Of a DNA stretch of 45,366 nt, positions 1 to 7,904 are shown in pieces. A model generated the notes under the pieces. The model did not search any database and was not told the origin of the DNA. It saw nothing but the letters and a program-made list of their open reading frames with translations. How positions within the stretch are numbered: the stretch's first letter is position 1; every line of letters begins with the position of its first letter. Where the stretch lies: contig UQPI01000013.1 in NCBI GenBank assembly GCA_900542945.1, forward strand, positions 1-45,366, read 5' to 3'. The position numbers and the translations under genes are program-made. Source of the stretch: an uncultured Collinsella sp. (GTDB lineage: Bacteria > Actinomycetota > Coriobacteriia > Coriobacteriales > Coriobacteriaceae).

Positions 1-453
1 TTTGACCGGCTCTGCGATGCACTCGCGCAGCACCCTCTTGCCGGGCGCGTGATATCAATTCACGCTGTTCGTTCGGCAGGAACCGTACTGAACGTCCTCG
101 AATCGCATGGACCACTCATCCCAAACTCCGACTCCCCCGTTATCATCTTCCACTGGTTTAGCGGTACTTCGGACGAACTCGCCCGCGCGCGTAATGCGGG
201 CTGTTATTTTTCCGTCAACGAACGCATGCTCGCGTCCAAACGAGGACGCGAATACGCACGACAGATTCCACTCGACCGTCTACTGCTCGAGACCGATGCG
301 CCGGCCGAGCCAAACACAGAAACAAGCGCGCAGTCGCTCATCAAATCGCTCGCAAGGACCTCGATGCGCATTGCCTCACTCAAAAACTGTGACGCAAAGC
401 GCATCGAGTCGGTAGTTTTAGCAAATGCGCACTCTGTTTTTGACCTTCGCTAA
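1..453 (+). CDS. TatD-family metal-dependent DNase, 3' part (QatD-like)
   Basis: The frame is open from base 1, so the 5' end lies outside the window; 150 residues are visible. The C-terminal half of a TatD amidohydrolase barrel is clear: a SIHAVRSAG strand, then HWFSGT, GCYFSVNERML and LLLETDAP, which carry the family's later metal ligands (His in HWFSG, Asp in ETDAP). Housekeeping TatD usually reads HCFSG and gives a different strand after it; HWFSG plus FSVNxxML with SKxG is the form I associate with QatD, the TatD-like nuclease of Qat anti-phage systems. That assignment is an inference, since QatA, QatB and QatC would lie upstream. The next gene faces it and is metabolic, so this is the last gene of its unit. 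An ordinary TatD paralogue is the alternative. Confidence 0.8.
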   Translation, partial: FDRLCDALAQHPLAGRVISIHAVRSAGTVLNVLESHGPLIPNSDSPVIIFHWFSGTSDELARARNAGCYFSVNERMLASKRGREYARQIPLDRLLLETDAPAEPNTETSAQSLIKSLARTSMRIASLKNCDAKRIESVVLANAHSVFDLR

Positions 454-534
454 CCACTGTGGGCAAAAATGCCAAGGGACATGCGAATCGCACAACGCAG
501 TCCCTATTTTGGAAGGCAGTACAATTCGGCAGCA

Positions 535-2052
535 TTACACCAATTCGTGCATGAGATCACGGTTGCGTGCATACAATTCGTCAAAGATATGACGACGCGA
601 CGCATATAGCTCGTGGGCAGCCATATCGGGCACGATTGTTTGTGCAACGCCAAGGACTTGGGCGAGTTCATCCCATGATGCATAGGCGCCACCTGCGAGA
701 GCTGCCATGATGGCATCACCGAAGCATGCGCCCACCGTAACCTTGGCAACCGAGACCTCGCGCCCGCATACGTCGGCGATAGCCTGCATCCAAACTGGAT
801 TCTTGGTTCCACCTCCGACAAGCATAATGCGCCCAATTGGCAGTCCATGCTCTCGCTCGATAATGTCGACATGGGATGCAACGGTATACGCGACGCCTTC
901 CAAGGCGGCGCGAACCATATGGGCTCGCGTATGCCTTCCGGTCAGGCCAAAGAAGACGCCACGTGCCTCGGGATCGTTGAGCGGAGTACGCTCCCCCGCA
1001 AAGTACGGCAGGCACAGGAGCCCATCGGCACCCGGCGCCACATCGGCGGCATCATGCGCCATGACCGAATATGCATCGGGGCCACCGTGGCCCTCGGCCT
1101 CCACGGCGTCGCGATACAGCTCTTGGCGCAGCCACGATGTGAGTGCACCCGCCGTATTGGTCCCCGCGCAGATCCCGTAAGTTCCGGGAATGATAAACGT
1201 CCCTGGCCACAGGCGGGCATCATCGACCATATGATCAGCTAGGTAGATGAAATACGCCGTGCTCCCCAACTGAACCATCATATCGCCGGGACGAAATACA
1301 CCCGTCGAAATGGCCTCGGCACCAGAGTCGCCCGTTCCCACTAAGACAGGTGTCCCTGCCGCGAGCCCTGTCGCCTCAGCCGCGCGCTGCGTAATCACCC
1401 CGGCAATATCGGTAGCCGACATTACCTCCGTCATCTGGTCAGGCCGGCAGAAACGAGCACATTCCCGAGCATCAACCCTCCAAGTGTAGCGGTCGTATAG
1501 GGGAAGAAAATCCTCCGCCAAGTAACGGTCCACCGTAAAACGCCCCGTCAACTTTGCGCATAGAAACGATGATGCCGTCAGGAACTTCGCGGCACGTTCG
1601 TGCACCTCGGGCATATTCTCCTTAAACCATAAGATCTTGGGAGCAATATCTGATGAGCAGGGATCGTGCCCGAAAAGTTCGCGTGCGCGACCTGACCCAT
1701 ATTCGGAAAGGAGCTCGTCAATCTGCGGCTTCGAACGTGCATCGACTCCATACAAAATCGCGGGCGCCAGCGCGTTGCACTCGGTATCGACCGGCACACA
1801 GTCGCAACCCAATGCGGAAAGGCCCACGCATCCGATCTGCGCCGCGTTAACCCCCGATCGCATCACCAGCTCGCGCAACAAGCGGCAAAAATCGCCCCAC
1901 CAAACTGCCTCAGCATCATGCTGGTACCATCCATCACACGGGTTGTCCGTCTCATGTCCACAAGAGGCTTGGCAAACGATGTTGCATCGATCATCGATTA
2001 AAACGCCTTTAGAGGCGCTTGTCCCAATATCAATACCCAGATAGAGCGCCAT
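535..2052 (-). CDS. FGGY-family carbohydrate kinase (xylulokinase-like)
   Basis: This is a full-length 505-residue sugar kinase that would use ATP to phosphorylate a ketose or polyol in the cytoplasm. The N-terminal phosphate loop GIDIGTSASKGVL lies at residues 6-18. The C-terminal half has GTGDSGAEAISTG, typical of the xylulokinase branch, and the adenosine-binding LVGGGTKNPVW. ATG 2052 follows AGGGGAG, which overlaps the stop of the BtpA gene seven bases upstream, so the two are translationally close. It is the last gene of the catabolic operon. The substrate cannot be read from sequence; the two PfkB kinases in the same operon imply that it acts on a different intermediate. Confidence 0.88.
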   Translation of the reverse strand: MALYLGIDIGTSASKGVLIDDRCNIVCQASCGHETDNPCDGWYQHDAEAVWWGDFCRLLRELVMRSGVNAAQIGCVGLSALGCDCVPVDTECNALAPAILYGVDARSKPQIDELLSEYGSGRARELFGHDPCSSDIAPKILWFKENMPEVHERAAKFLTASSFLCAKLTGRFTVDRYLAEDFLPLYDRYTWRVDARECARFCRPDQMTEVMSATDIAGVITQRAAEATGLAAGTPVLVGTGDSGAEAISTGVFRPGDMMVQLGSTAYFIYLADHMVDDARLWPGTFIIPGTYGICAGTNTAGALTSWLRQELYRDAVEAEGHGGPDAYSVMAHDAADVAPGADGLLCLPYFAGERTPLNDPEARGVFFGLTGRHTRAHMVRAALEGVAYTVASHVDIIEREHGLPIGRIMLVGGGTKNPVWMQAIADVCGREVSVAKVTVGACFGDAIMAALAGGAYASWDELAQVLGVAQTIVPDMAAHELYASRRHIFDELYARNRDLMHELV

Positions 2053-2058
2053 AGGTGC

Positions 2059-2868
2059 CTACTCCCCTCGCGCCGTACGAGCGGCAGCCATAAAACGAAC
2101 CACCCGCTCAACATCAACCGGGGCATCCAGCTTTCCGTCGCGCTTTAAGCACGTGCCGACAAACGCGCCATCGTAGTGAGCAAATACGTCAGCCACGGTA
2201 TTTTCGCGACAACCGGTGCCACATACCACGGGCACTTCGCCAACACGCTCGCGGACCTCGTCGGCAAGCTCGCCCGAAGCGCCACGACCGGCAGCCGAAC
2301 CGCCGATGACTATCGCATCCGGTAGGCAATTAAAGAGAAGTGAATCGGCAATGTCCGCGGTCGTGCGGTCGTTGAGATAAACCTCGCCCTCGCTCGTGAT
2401 GAAGTGAAAAAGCTTGAGGTCGTCCAAGCGCAGCGCCGCCTTGCGACGCATGGTGTGAGCGAAATCTCGGTTAATCAGCCCGAGATCACCGGCCCAGGCA
2501 CCGCAAAAATTGCAGCGCGTGAACTGCGCGTCGACGGCAGCGCACAGCTCGATTGTGGCATCACCATCGTAAATTGCCTCAGCTCCCCAAGGAGTCGACA
2601 GATCATGGGACAGAGCCCCGATTACATAGCCCATCGATGCAAGGGTTGAGGGAGAAACATGCTGCTCATAGGGCATCGAGAGCTCATTGGTAATCAAAAT
2701 GCCATCGACACCGCCCTGCTGCAACGCCTCGAGATCGCGCTTGGCGGCTTCCACGACCTGCGATACGCTTCCGCCCGGGTAATACAGCGGATCGCCCGGC
2801 AGAGGACGCAGGTGCAGCATTCCGATAACCGGCTTTTCGTTCTTGAACATCGAAGTTAGAAACGACAT
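2059..2868 (-). CDS. BtpA/SgcQ family TIM-barrel protein
   Basis: This 269-residue protein belongs to the BtpA/SgcQ family. The name comes from cyanobacterial photosystem I biogenesis, but in heterotrophs the family sits in sugar operons such as E. coli sgc. Visible family blocks are KPVIGMLHLRPLPGDP near the N-terminus, GVDGILITNE, and the late phosphate-site-like AIVIGGSAAGRGA and GTGCRENTV. ATG 2868 is chosen over an upstream in-frame codon at 2883 because AAGGAG lies seven bases before it. It sits between the YjbQ and FGGY kinase genes. The biochemical role of the family is not established; an aldolase-like or isomerase-like step on a phosphorylated sugar is a guess from fold and context. 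Confidence 0.85.
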   Translation of the reverse strand: MSFLTSMFKNEKPVIGMLHLRPLPGDPLYYPGGSVSQVVEAAKRDLEALQQGGVDGILITNELSMPYEQHVSPSTLASMGYVIGALSHDLSTPWGAEAIYDGDATIELCAAVDAQFTRCNFCGAWAGDLGLINRDFAHTMRRKAALRLDDLKLFHFITSEGEVYLNDRTTADIADSLLFNCLPDAIVIGGSAAGRGASGELADEVRERVGEVPVVCGTGCRENTVADVFAHYDGAFVGTCLKRDGKLDAPVDVERVVRFMAAARTARGE

Positions 2869-2901
2869 AACGTGCTCCTTCATAGGGTTATTGCAGGGAC
2901 G

Positions 2902-3330
2902 TTACTCCCCCAGCACCTCGACGTACACTTTTCGCTTCTGCGGACCGTCAAACTCCGCAAGATAGATGTTCTGGGCACTTCCGCACACGATGTGGCCATC
3001 TTGGACGGGAAAGAAGCAACTGTTTCCACAAATCATGCTCTTGATATGCCCACAGGAGTTGTTACCGGTGGCTCCGTAGCTCGGCAGGAAGTGTGCATGC
3101 GCATAGGGGGCATCGAGTGGGGCGATGCGATCAAGCGTCTCCATAAGATCCGTCTCCACGCAGGGCAGTCCCTCGTTTACCACGATTCCGCAGGTCGTAT
3201 GCGACAAAATAATCGCCGCCAAGCCATTGGTCACCGAGCTGCGTTCGATGGCAGCGTGCACGTCCTCGGTAATATCGATGAACTGGTCCGGAGCAGTCGA
3301 TAGATAGCTCAATGTCTCGAGCGTCACCAT
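2902..3330 (-). CDS. YjbQ/UPF0047 family protein
   Basis: A 142-residue member of the YjbQ (UPF0047) family. Conserved stretches are ILSHTTCGIVVNEG, the middle AHAHFLPSYGATGNNSCGHIKS with its histidines, and a C-terminal FDGPQKRKVYVEV strand. Some members have weak thiamine-phosphate synthase activity; the true role is unresolved. The start is ambiguous: ATG 3330 is used here, but GTG 3336 overlaps the TGA of the preceding amidohydrolase and sits closer to AAGGGG. Either way the two genes are translationally coupled. YjbQ genes are not standard partners of frl genes, so its place here is informative about the operon rather than explained by it. Confidence 0.85.
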   Translation of the reverse strand: MVTLETLSYLSTAPDQFIDITEDVHAAIERSSVTNGLAAIILSHTTCGIVVNEGLPCVETDLMETLDRIAPLDAPYAHAHFLPSYGATGNNSCGHIKSMICGNSCFFPVQDGHIVCGSAQNIYLAEFDGPQKRKVYVEVLGE

Positions 3331-3332
3331 GT

Positions 3333-4193
3333 TCACTCATCCCCTTCAAGAAAACGCAGGGCATTACCCCAGTAGAGCCTTTCTCGCGCATCATCGCGCA
3401 TGGGCACGGTATCGAGCGCCCGCTTGAGTTTGAATGCACGGAAGCGCGGCGTATTGCTGGCGAACATCACTTGGTGCGATAGCGCGCGCTCATACCACAG
3501 CGGCCCCATATCGACCGTGAAAAGACGCTGCATCATCTCCTCGGGCGAATCGATGTAAGTGATAGAGGTGTCCACGTAGCAGTTGGGATACTTGAGCAGC
3601 ATCGCCACGGTCTCGCGCACCCAGGGCCAGCCAAAATGGGTCAAACTAAAACGCACATTTGGATGCGTTGCGATTGTGTGCTCAAATGCAAGCGGGTTAC
3701 TGCGCGAGAGCTCTGCGCCCGGCTCCCAAGACATGCCGGCATGGAAAACCACCGGCTTGTTATAGCGCTCGCACAGTTCGTAAAGCGGCTCGGCCACAGC
3801 ATCATCGGGGGCAAAACCCTGCTTTGCAGGATGCAGGCAAAGACCCTTTGCCCCCAACTCGGTAAAGGCGCGCTCCAATTCGTCTGCGGCACCGCTCACC
3901 TGCGGGTCTACGCTCGCAAATCCCCACAGACGATCGGGATGTGCGGCAACCAGCATGGCAATCTGGTCATTGGTGCCAAAGTGCCCTCCGCATGCCGTGG
4001 TTACATCGAGCGGCATGAGCGCGCTCTTCTGCACATCGCAGACGTCCATCTCGACTTGAAGCTCATCCCAATCCATGGGGCCCATATGCCCCATACCAAA
4101 TTCTCGTGACCAAAAACCGAATCCATCAGGCTCATCACCCGGCGTACAGATCTCGCCGTAGAGCATGGGCTGGACCAACATGTCGATAACCAT
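3333..4193 (-). CDS. Amidohydrolase-2-like TIM-barrel protein, metal site degenerate
   Basis: A 286-residue protein of the amidohydrolase-2 (ACMSD-like) superfamily. GFASVDPQ, GAKGLCLHPAKQ, VVFHAG, SLTHFGWPW and a C-terminal YWGNALRFL helix follow the family order. The usual N-terminal HxH metal motif is absent: the first strand reads IDMLVQP. The final Asp is replaced in FASNTP, where active members read GSDxP. The middle histidines remain. It may therefore bind no metal, or bind it differently. ATG 4193 is preferred to 4214 because GGAAAGGAG lies six bases upstream of it. It is coupled to the YjbQ gene downstream and close to a PfkB kinase upstream. Confidence 0.82.
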   Translation of the reverse strand: MVIDMLVQPMLYGEICTPGDEPDGFGFWSREFGMGHMGPMDWDELQVEMDVCDVQKSALMPLDVTTACGGHFGTNDQIAMLVAAHPDRLWGFASVDPQVSGAADELERAFTELGAKGLCLHPAKQGFAPDDAVAEPLYELCERYNKPVVFHAGMSWEPGAELSRSNPLAFEHTIATHPNVRFSLTHFGWPWVRETVAMLLKYPNCYVDTSITYIDSPEEMMQRLFTVDMGPLWYERALSHQVMFASNTPRFRAFKLKRALDTVPMRDDARERLYWGNALRFLEGDE

Positions 4194-4220
4194 TTCGTAC
4201 TCCTTTCCAGGCATTTGACC

Positions 4221-5021
4221 CTAGTACGGCTCAAACGAACCAATCACTCGGGACGACAGCTCAGCGCCCGCCTTCATACACGCCGGAATATCAAGGCCAT
4301 CGATCACGCCCTTGGTAAACCCGGCAATATACGAATCGCCGGCACCCACGGTATTAACGACCTTCTCCGCCGGCACGATCCCGCACTCATAGAAGCGCTC
4401 ACCGTCATAGGCAATGCTTCCCTTCTCGCCAAGCGTGGCAACCGCAACGCGCGGCCCCAATTCCTGCGCGTGACGTACCCAGTCCCGCAGCTCCGGAGTG
4501 TCATCTTCAAACGACATAAATGCGTAGTCAACGTAGGGAAAATGATTCTCGCAGGCATATTCGGGATCTTGGCTGAACACCGAGAAGTCCATAACCACCG
4601 TCTTGCCCGCATCATGCCACTCGGGCAGGAGGTCCAAACAATTGCCAAACAGGTCGGTATGAATGATGTCATGCTCTAGGATAAACGCCCGGTCATCTTC
4701 ATTCGGACGATATGTCTCCATTACGCCATCGATTGCCTCGAGATGCACGCGATCGACGCCGTCTTTCAATGCCATGAGCATCACCGAGGTGTCGCCATCC
4801 TCCACCCGCAGATGAGAGATATCAAACCCCTCGGCGGCCAGCGCCTCTCTCATCTTGTCTCCGTACTCGTCCTTGCCGACAACCGACACGGCGGATACCG
4901 AAACGCCCATTCGTGCAAGATGGATACCCCAGTCAATGCCATTACCAGTCGGATAGAACACGCCGATGTTTTGATAGACGTCCGCACAGCAAAAACCAGC
5001 CGCACACGCTTTAATACCCAT
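4221..5021 (-). CDS. PfkB-family sugar kinase, FrlD paralogue
   Basis: A 266-residue ribokinase-fold kinase. The N-terminal substrate lid includes PTGNGIDWGIHLARMG. The C-terminal nucleotide and catalytic block is VNTVGAGDSYIAGF, with the catalytic Asp in GAGDS. The DFSVFSQDPEY segment resembles the corresponding DFSDxxD segment of FrlD but is less close than in the other PfkB protein of this operon. ATG 5021 follows GGAGAAG; a TTG at 5033 has no good ribosome site. It is the first gene after the internal hairpin at 5039-5072 and so may be expressed at a different level from the genes before it. The substrate is unknown. Confidence 0.87.
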   Translation of the reverse strand: MGIKACAAGFCCADVYQNIGVFYPTGNGIDWGIHLARMGVSVSAVSVVGKDEYGDKMREALAAEGFDISHLRVEDGDTSVMLMALKDGVDRVHLEAIDGVMETYRPNEDDRAFILEHDIIHTDLFGNCLDLLPEWHDAGKTVVMDFSVFSQDPEYACENHFPYVDYAFMSFEDDTPELRDWVRHAQELGPRVAVATLGEKGSIAYDGERFYECGIVPAEKVVNTVGAGDSYIAGFTKGVIDGLDIPACMKAGAELSSRVIGSFEPY

Positions 5022-5038
5022 GGTCTTCTCCAATGTTC

Positions 5039-5072
5039 AAAAGGGGACCCACCACATGGCGAGCCCCCTTTT
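5039..5072 (-). terminator. Internal hairpin within the catabolic operon (partial terminator?)
   Basis: On the minus strand AAAAGGGG pairs with CCCCTTTT across an 18-base loop, in the gap between the two PfkB kinases. The T tract is only four bases and is followed by GAAC, so this looks like a partial terminator or an RNA-stability element rather than an operon end. Confidence 0.45.
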
Positions 5073-5142
5073 CGCGTTTCGCTTATTGTTTTGCATCGGC
5101 TGTCCAAGGCCTCATAGCCAGACCGCCGTACGCTTTCTTAAG

Positions 5143-6006
5143 CTATTCGACGATTGGTGCTCCGTGGCCCCAAGAACCTTCCATGCCGCACACGGTCGAG
5201 GCAAACCCGGCAGCAAAGTCGAGCGCGCGCTCGATGGCCTCGGCGCCACCCTCACCACGCTTGACGGAATCGAGATAGCACATCAAAAACGAGGTGAGGA
5301 ACGAGTCGCCCGCCCCCATGGTGTCCTTCATGTCCGTTACCGGTTTAGCCAGCTGGCGGTAATAACGCTCGCCGTCGTAAGCGATGCAGCCCTCGGCGCC
5401 CGCCGTAGCCGACACAAAACGCGGACCCAGATCCTTCACCCATGCCAGACGCTCGCGAATCTCGTCCTCACTCGCGGCATCCGCCGCACTAAAGAAAGCA
5501 AAATCGACATAGGGCGCAATCTGCTCGTAGTACTCGTCGGTGGAGTCGTCCGAAAAGTCAAAAGAGACCGTGACGCCCGCAGCCTTCAACTTGGGCAGCT
5601 CGCGCTCGGTGAAGCAATAGTTGCCCGAATGAACCACATCGAACTGCTTCATGTACGAAAGGTCAAAGCGATCGAGAACATAGCGCGCATCGCCACGGAT
5701 ACCGCCCTCGTTGGAGCCGAGGAAGACACGGTCACCGTCAACGACGGTCACGCGAGCCGCTCCGTTCTCGCCAATCATCTGCTCGCACTTGTCAAGCTCG
5801 ATACCCTCATCCTCGAGGCTTGCAATGACATGCTCGGCAGCGGCGTCATTGCCAAAAATGCCCATGTATGCAGAGCGTGCGGCACCGCATTTCTTGGCAT
5901 AAACGGCGAAGTTCACCGCATTGCCGCCGGGATACATGGTGTGGATATGCTCGTAGCGATCGACGACGTTGTCGCCAAAACCGAGCGCGTTAACGTTAAA
6001 TGCCAT
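5143..6006 (-). CDS. frlD: PfkB-family kinase, fructoselysine 6-kinase-like
   Basis: A 287-residue PfkB kinase that resembles FrlD, which phosphorylates fructoselysine at carbon 6 before deglycation. Shared features are GGNAVNFAVYAKK near residue 30, SFDFSDD followed by YVDFAFFSAAD in the middle, and DTMGAGDSFLTSF with the catalytic Asp near the C-terminus. The C-terminal GMEGSWGHGAP also matches the FrlD pattern of ending in YHGAW. The start at 6006 has AAGGGG upstream and lies just after the stop of the FrlB-like gene. Its position directly downstream of FrlB- and FrlC-like genes supports a role with an Amadori-type substrate. The exact amine partner (lysine, asparagine or another) cannot be told. 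Confidence 0.85.
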   Translation of the reverse strand: MAFNVNALGFGDNVVDRYEHIHTMYPGGNAVNFAVYAKKCGAARSAYMGIFGNDAAAEHVIASLEDEGIELDKCEQMIGENGAARVTVVDGDRVFLGSNEGGIRGDARYVLDRFDLSYMKQFDVVHSGNYCFTERELPKLKAAGVTVSFDFSDDSTDEYYEQIAPYVDFAFFSAADAASEDEIRERLAWVKDLGPRFVSATAGAEGCIAYDGERYYRQLAKPVTDMKDTMGAGDSFLTSFLMCYLDSVKRGEGGAEAIERALDFAAGFASTVCGMEGSWGHGAPIVE

Positions 6007-6020
6007 GGCCTTTGCCCCTT

Positions 6021-6989
6021 CTAGTACTCGACAACACCCATATAGCGACGGAAATCGGGATCGTGATCAAACACCTTGCCGCGTGCAGCACGCAGCTCGC
6101 AGTTCATGGCGTAGAACAGCACCGGGTCCAGATAGGCACGGACACTCGCCGGCACGGCTTCCATACCGTACTCCTTGGCATCGAGCACCATCAGCGTATC
6201 GGTATGCGTCTTAAGGAACGCAAGGGCGCGCTCGTCCATAGCACGGCACTCGCTGGAGCCCATCTGCAGGAAGTAAAAAACGCCATCCTGAGTAGCCTCG
6301 AAGGGGCCGTGGAAGTACTCGGCAGAGTGGATGTAGCTGCAGTGCTGCCACTGCATCTCCATAAGAGAGCAGATAGCGAAACCGTAGGTCTGGCTAAAGT
6401 TGGGACCGCTGCCCAGAATGTAGAAGAACTCGTGCTCCTGGCAAAGCTTGGCAAAACGATCGCCTAGCTCGGCATTTACCTTCTCACGTGCCGGGGGAAG
6501 AATCTTATCCATCTCGGCGATACCGGCATACATATCGGCAAGATCGGCGTAGCCCTCCTGCTGATCGAGCAGCTCGGCCGCAAGCGACAGCGAAATGCCA
6601 GCGGGGATCTCGGCCTGCGGCACGCCCTCGCCCCACGGGTAGACCCACGTGGTCCACTTGCCGGAGTCAATCTTGGATCCAGCGTTGTCGGTCTGGGCGA
6701 TCACCGTAGCGCCGGCAGCAAGGGCAATCTCGCAGCCCTCGACGACCTCGGGGGTGTTGCCACTGTGGCTGCAAGCAATGACCAGGGATTTCTCGCCCAA
6801 GCGGCGCGGGCGCATGATATCAAACTCGCGAGCCGTATAGATATACGAAGTGAAGGTGGTTGCCTCGCGCTGCAGAAGCTCATGAGCCGGGATCAAATCG
6901 ATCATGGAGCCACCGCAAGCAATCCAGTAGACGCTGTCGAACTTGCCCTTCTCGGCAATTGCCTCTTTGATCAGATCGTGTGCGTTCAT
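6021..6989 (-). CDS. frlB: SIS-domain deglycase, fructoselysine-6-phosphate deglycase-like
   Basis: A 322-residue protein with two SIS (sugar isomerase) domains. The first contains YWIACGGSMID and the phosphosugar-binding ACSHSGNTPEVVEG; the second contains FYILGSGPNFSQTYG and HSAEYFHGPFE, whose Glu corresponds to the catalytic Glu of the FrlB/GlmS family. The C-terminus FDHDPDFRRYMGVVEY is very close to the FrlB ending. FrlB splits fructoselysine 6-phosphate into lysine and glucose 6-phosphate. ATG 6989 is chosen because GAAAGGA lies seven bases upstream; codons up to 7022 have no ribosome site. It lies between the FrlC-like and FrlD-like genes. The amine released here is not known. Confidence 0.86.
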   Translation of the reverse strand: MNAHDLIKEAIAEKGKFDSVYWIACGGSMIDLIPAHELLQREATTFTSYIYTAREFDIMRPRRLGEKSLVIACSHSGNTPEVVEGCEIALAAGATVIAQTDNAGSKIDSGKWTTWVYPWGEGVPQAEIPAGISLSLAAELLDQQEGYADLADMYAGIAEMDKILPPAREKVNAELGDRFAKLCQEHEFFYILGSGPNFSQTYGFAICSLMEMQWQHCSYIHSAEYFHGPFEATQDGVFYFLQMGSSECRAMDERALAFLKTHTDTLMVLDAKEYGMEAVPASVRAYLDPVLFYAMNCELRAARGKVFDHDPDFRRYMGVVEY

Positions 6990-7051
6990 ATCCAGTTCCT
7001 TTCTTGTTTGGTCCGCAATCAATGACGTTGGCTGCGTGGCCGATAGTTGTT

Positions 7052-7903
7052 TTAGTCAATCAGATATTTCTCGAATGCGGCCATGTTCTTGGCATCTGCC
7101 GCCGCCGGGTCATCGTAGTAACGCCCGTCCGTGATTTCCTGGCCCAGCATGCCATCGAAACCATGGGCATTAAGCGTGGCGACGAAGGCGTCCATATCGT
7201 GCTTGCCATCGCCCCACACCAGATGGCCATACGGGTCACCGTCGATAAAGTGCATCTCGTGAATTGCCCCATCACCAAAGGCGGCAAACCAGTCCTCGAG
7301 CGTCTCGCCCGCAACGCCCATCGCGGTTGTATCAACCATGGGCTGTAAGTACGGGCTCGCGACCTCGTCAATCATGCGCTTCGCATCGGAAACCGTCGTT
7401 ACAAGGTTGCTCTCCTCGGGACGCAGGCTTTCCATCGTAAGCACCAGACCGTGCTCACCGGCATACTCCGCCAGAATGGACAAGTGCTCGCGGCTGCGCT
7501 TCCAGGCTTCCTCGCGGTCCTCGTCCCAGTCGCCCCAGCCCGAGTTGACGGACATACGGTCGCACCCAAGTACCTCGGCAAGCTCAATGCCGTGCTTAAA
7601 GTACGCCAGGCTGCGCTGTTCATGCAGCGGTTTGCGTGCGCAGTACTGCCAAGGATAGACAACATTCTCGGGGCACAGAGTACGATACCTAAGCCCACGG
7701 TCTGCAGCCTTTTTCGCCAGGACCTCAGCCTCAAAGTAGCCCGTGTGGTCGAGCGTCACATGCGGCTCCGCACACCACAGCTCAATGGACTCAAAGCCCA
7801 AACGCTGCTGCACATCAAGGAAGTAATCGAGCGACCACATGATGTAGTGGATATTCATGCCCGCAATCTGTTCGCGGCGCAGCGTCGGTTTGGATTCAGA
7901 CAT
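7052..7903 (-). CDS. Sugar phosphate isomerase/epimerase, FrlC-like
   Basis: A 283-residue xylose-isomerase-type TIM barrel. GFESIELWCAEPH, SVNSGWGDWD, LTMESLRPEESNLV, PMVDTTAMGV and EMHFIDGDPYGHLVWGDGKHD carry the metal-binding Glu, Asp and His residues expected of this superfamily. The ESLRPEESN block and its spacing resemble FrlC, which interconverts fructoselysine and psicoselysine. ATG 7903 has AAGGAGG upstream, and the TAA of the preceding gene ends one base before it, so translation is coupled. In context it would bring epimers of the imported compound into the FrlD/FrlB route. A general sugar epimerase is the alternative. Confidence 0.84.
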   Translation of the reverse strand: MSESKPTLRREQIAGMNIHYIMWSLDYFLDVQQRLGFESIELWCAEPHVTLDHTGYFEAEVLAKKAADRGLRYRTLCPENVVYPWQYCARKPLHEQRSLAYFKHGIELAEVLGCDRMSVNSGWGDWDEDREEAWKRSREHLSILAEYAGEHGLVLTMESLRPEESNLVTTVSDAKRMIDEVASPYLQPMVDTTAMGVAGETLEDWFAAFGDGAIHEMHFIDGDPYGHLVWGDGKHDMDAFVATLNAHGFDGMLGQEITDGRYYDDPAAADAKNMAAFEKYLID

Positions 7904-7904
7904 C

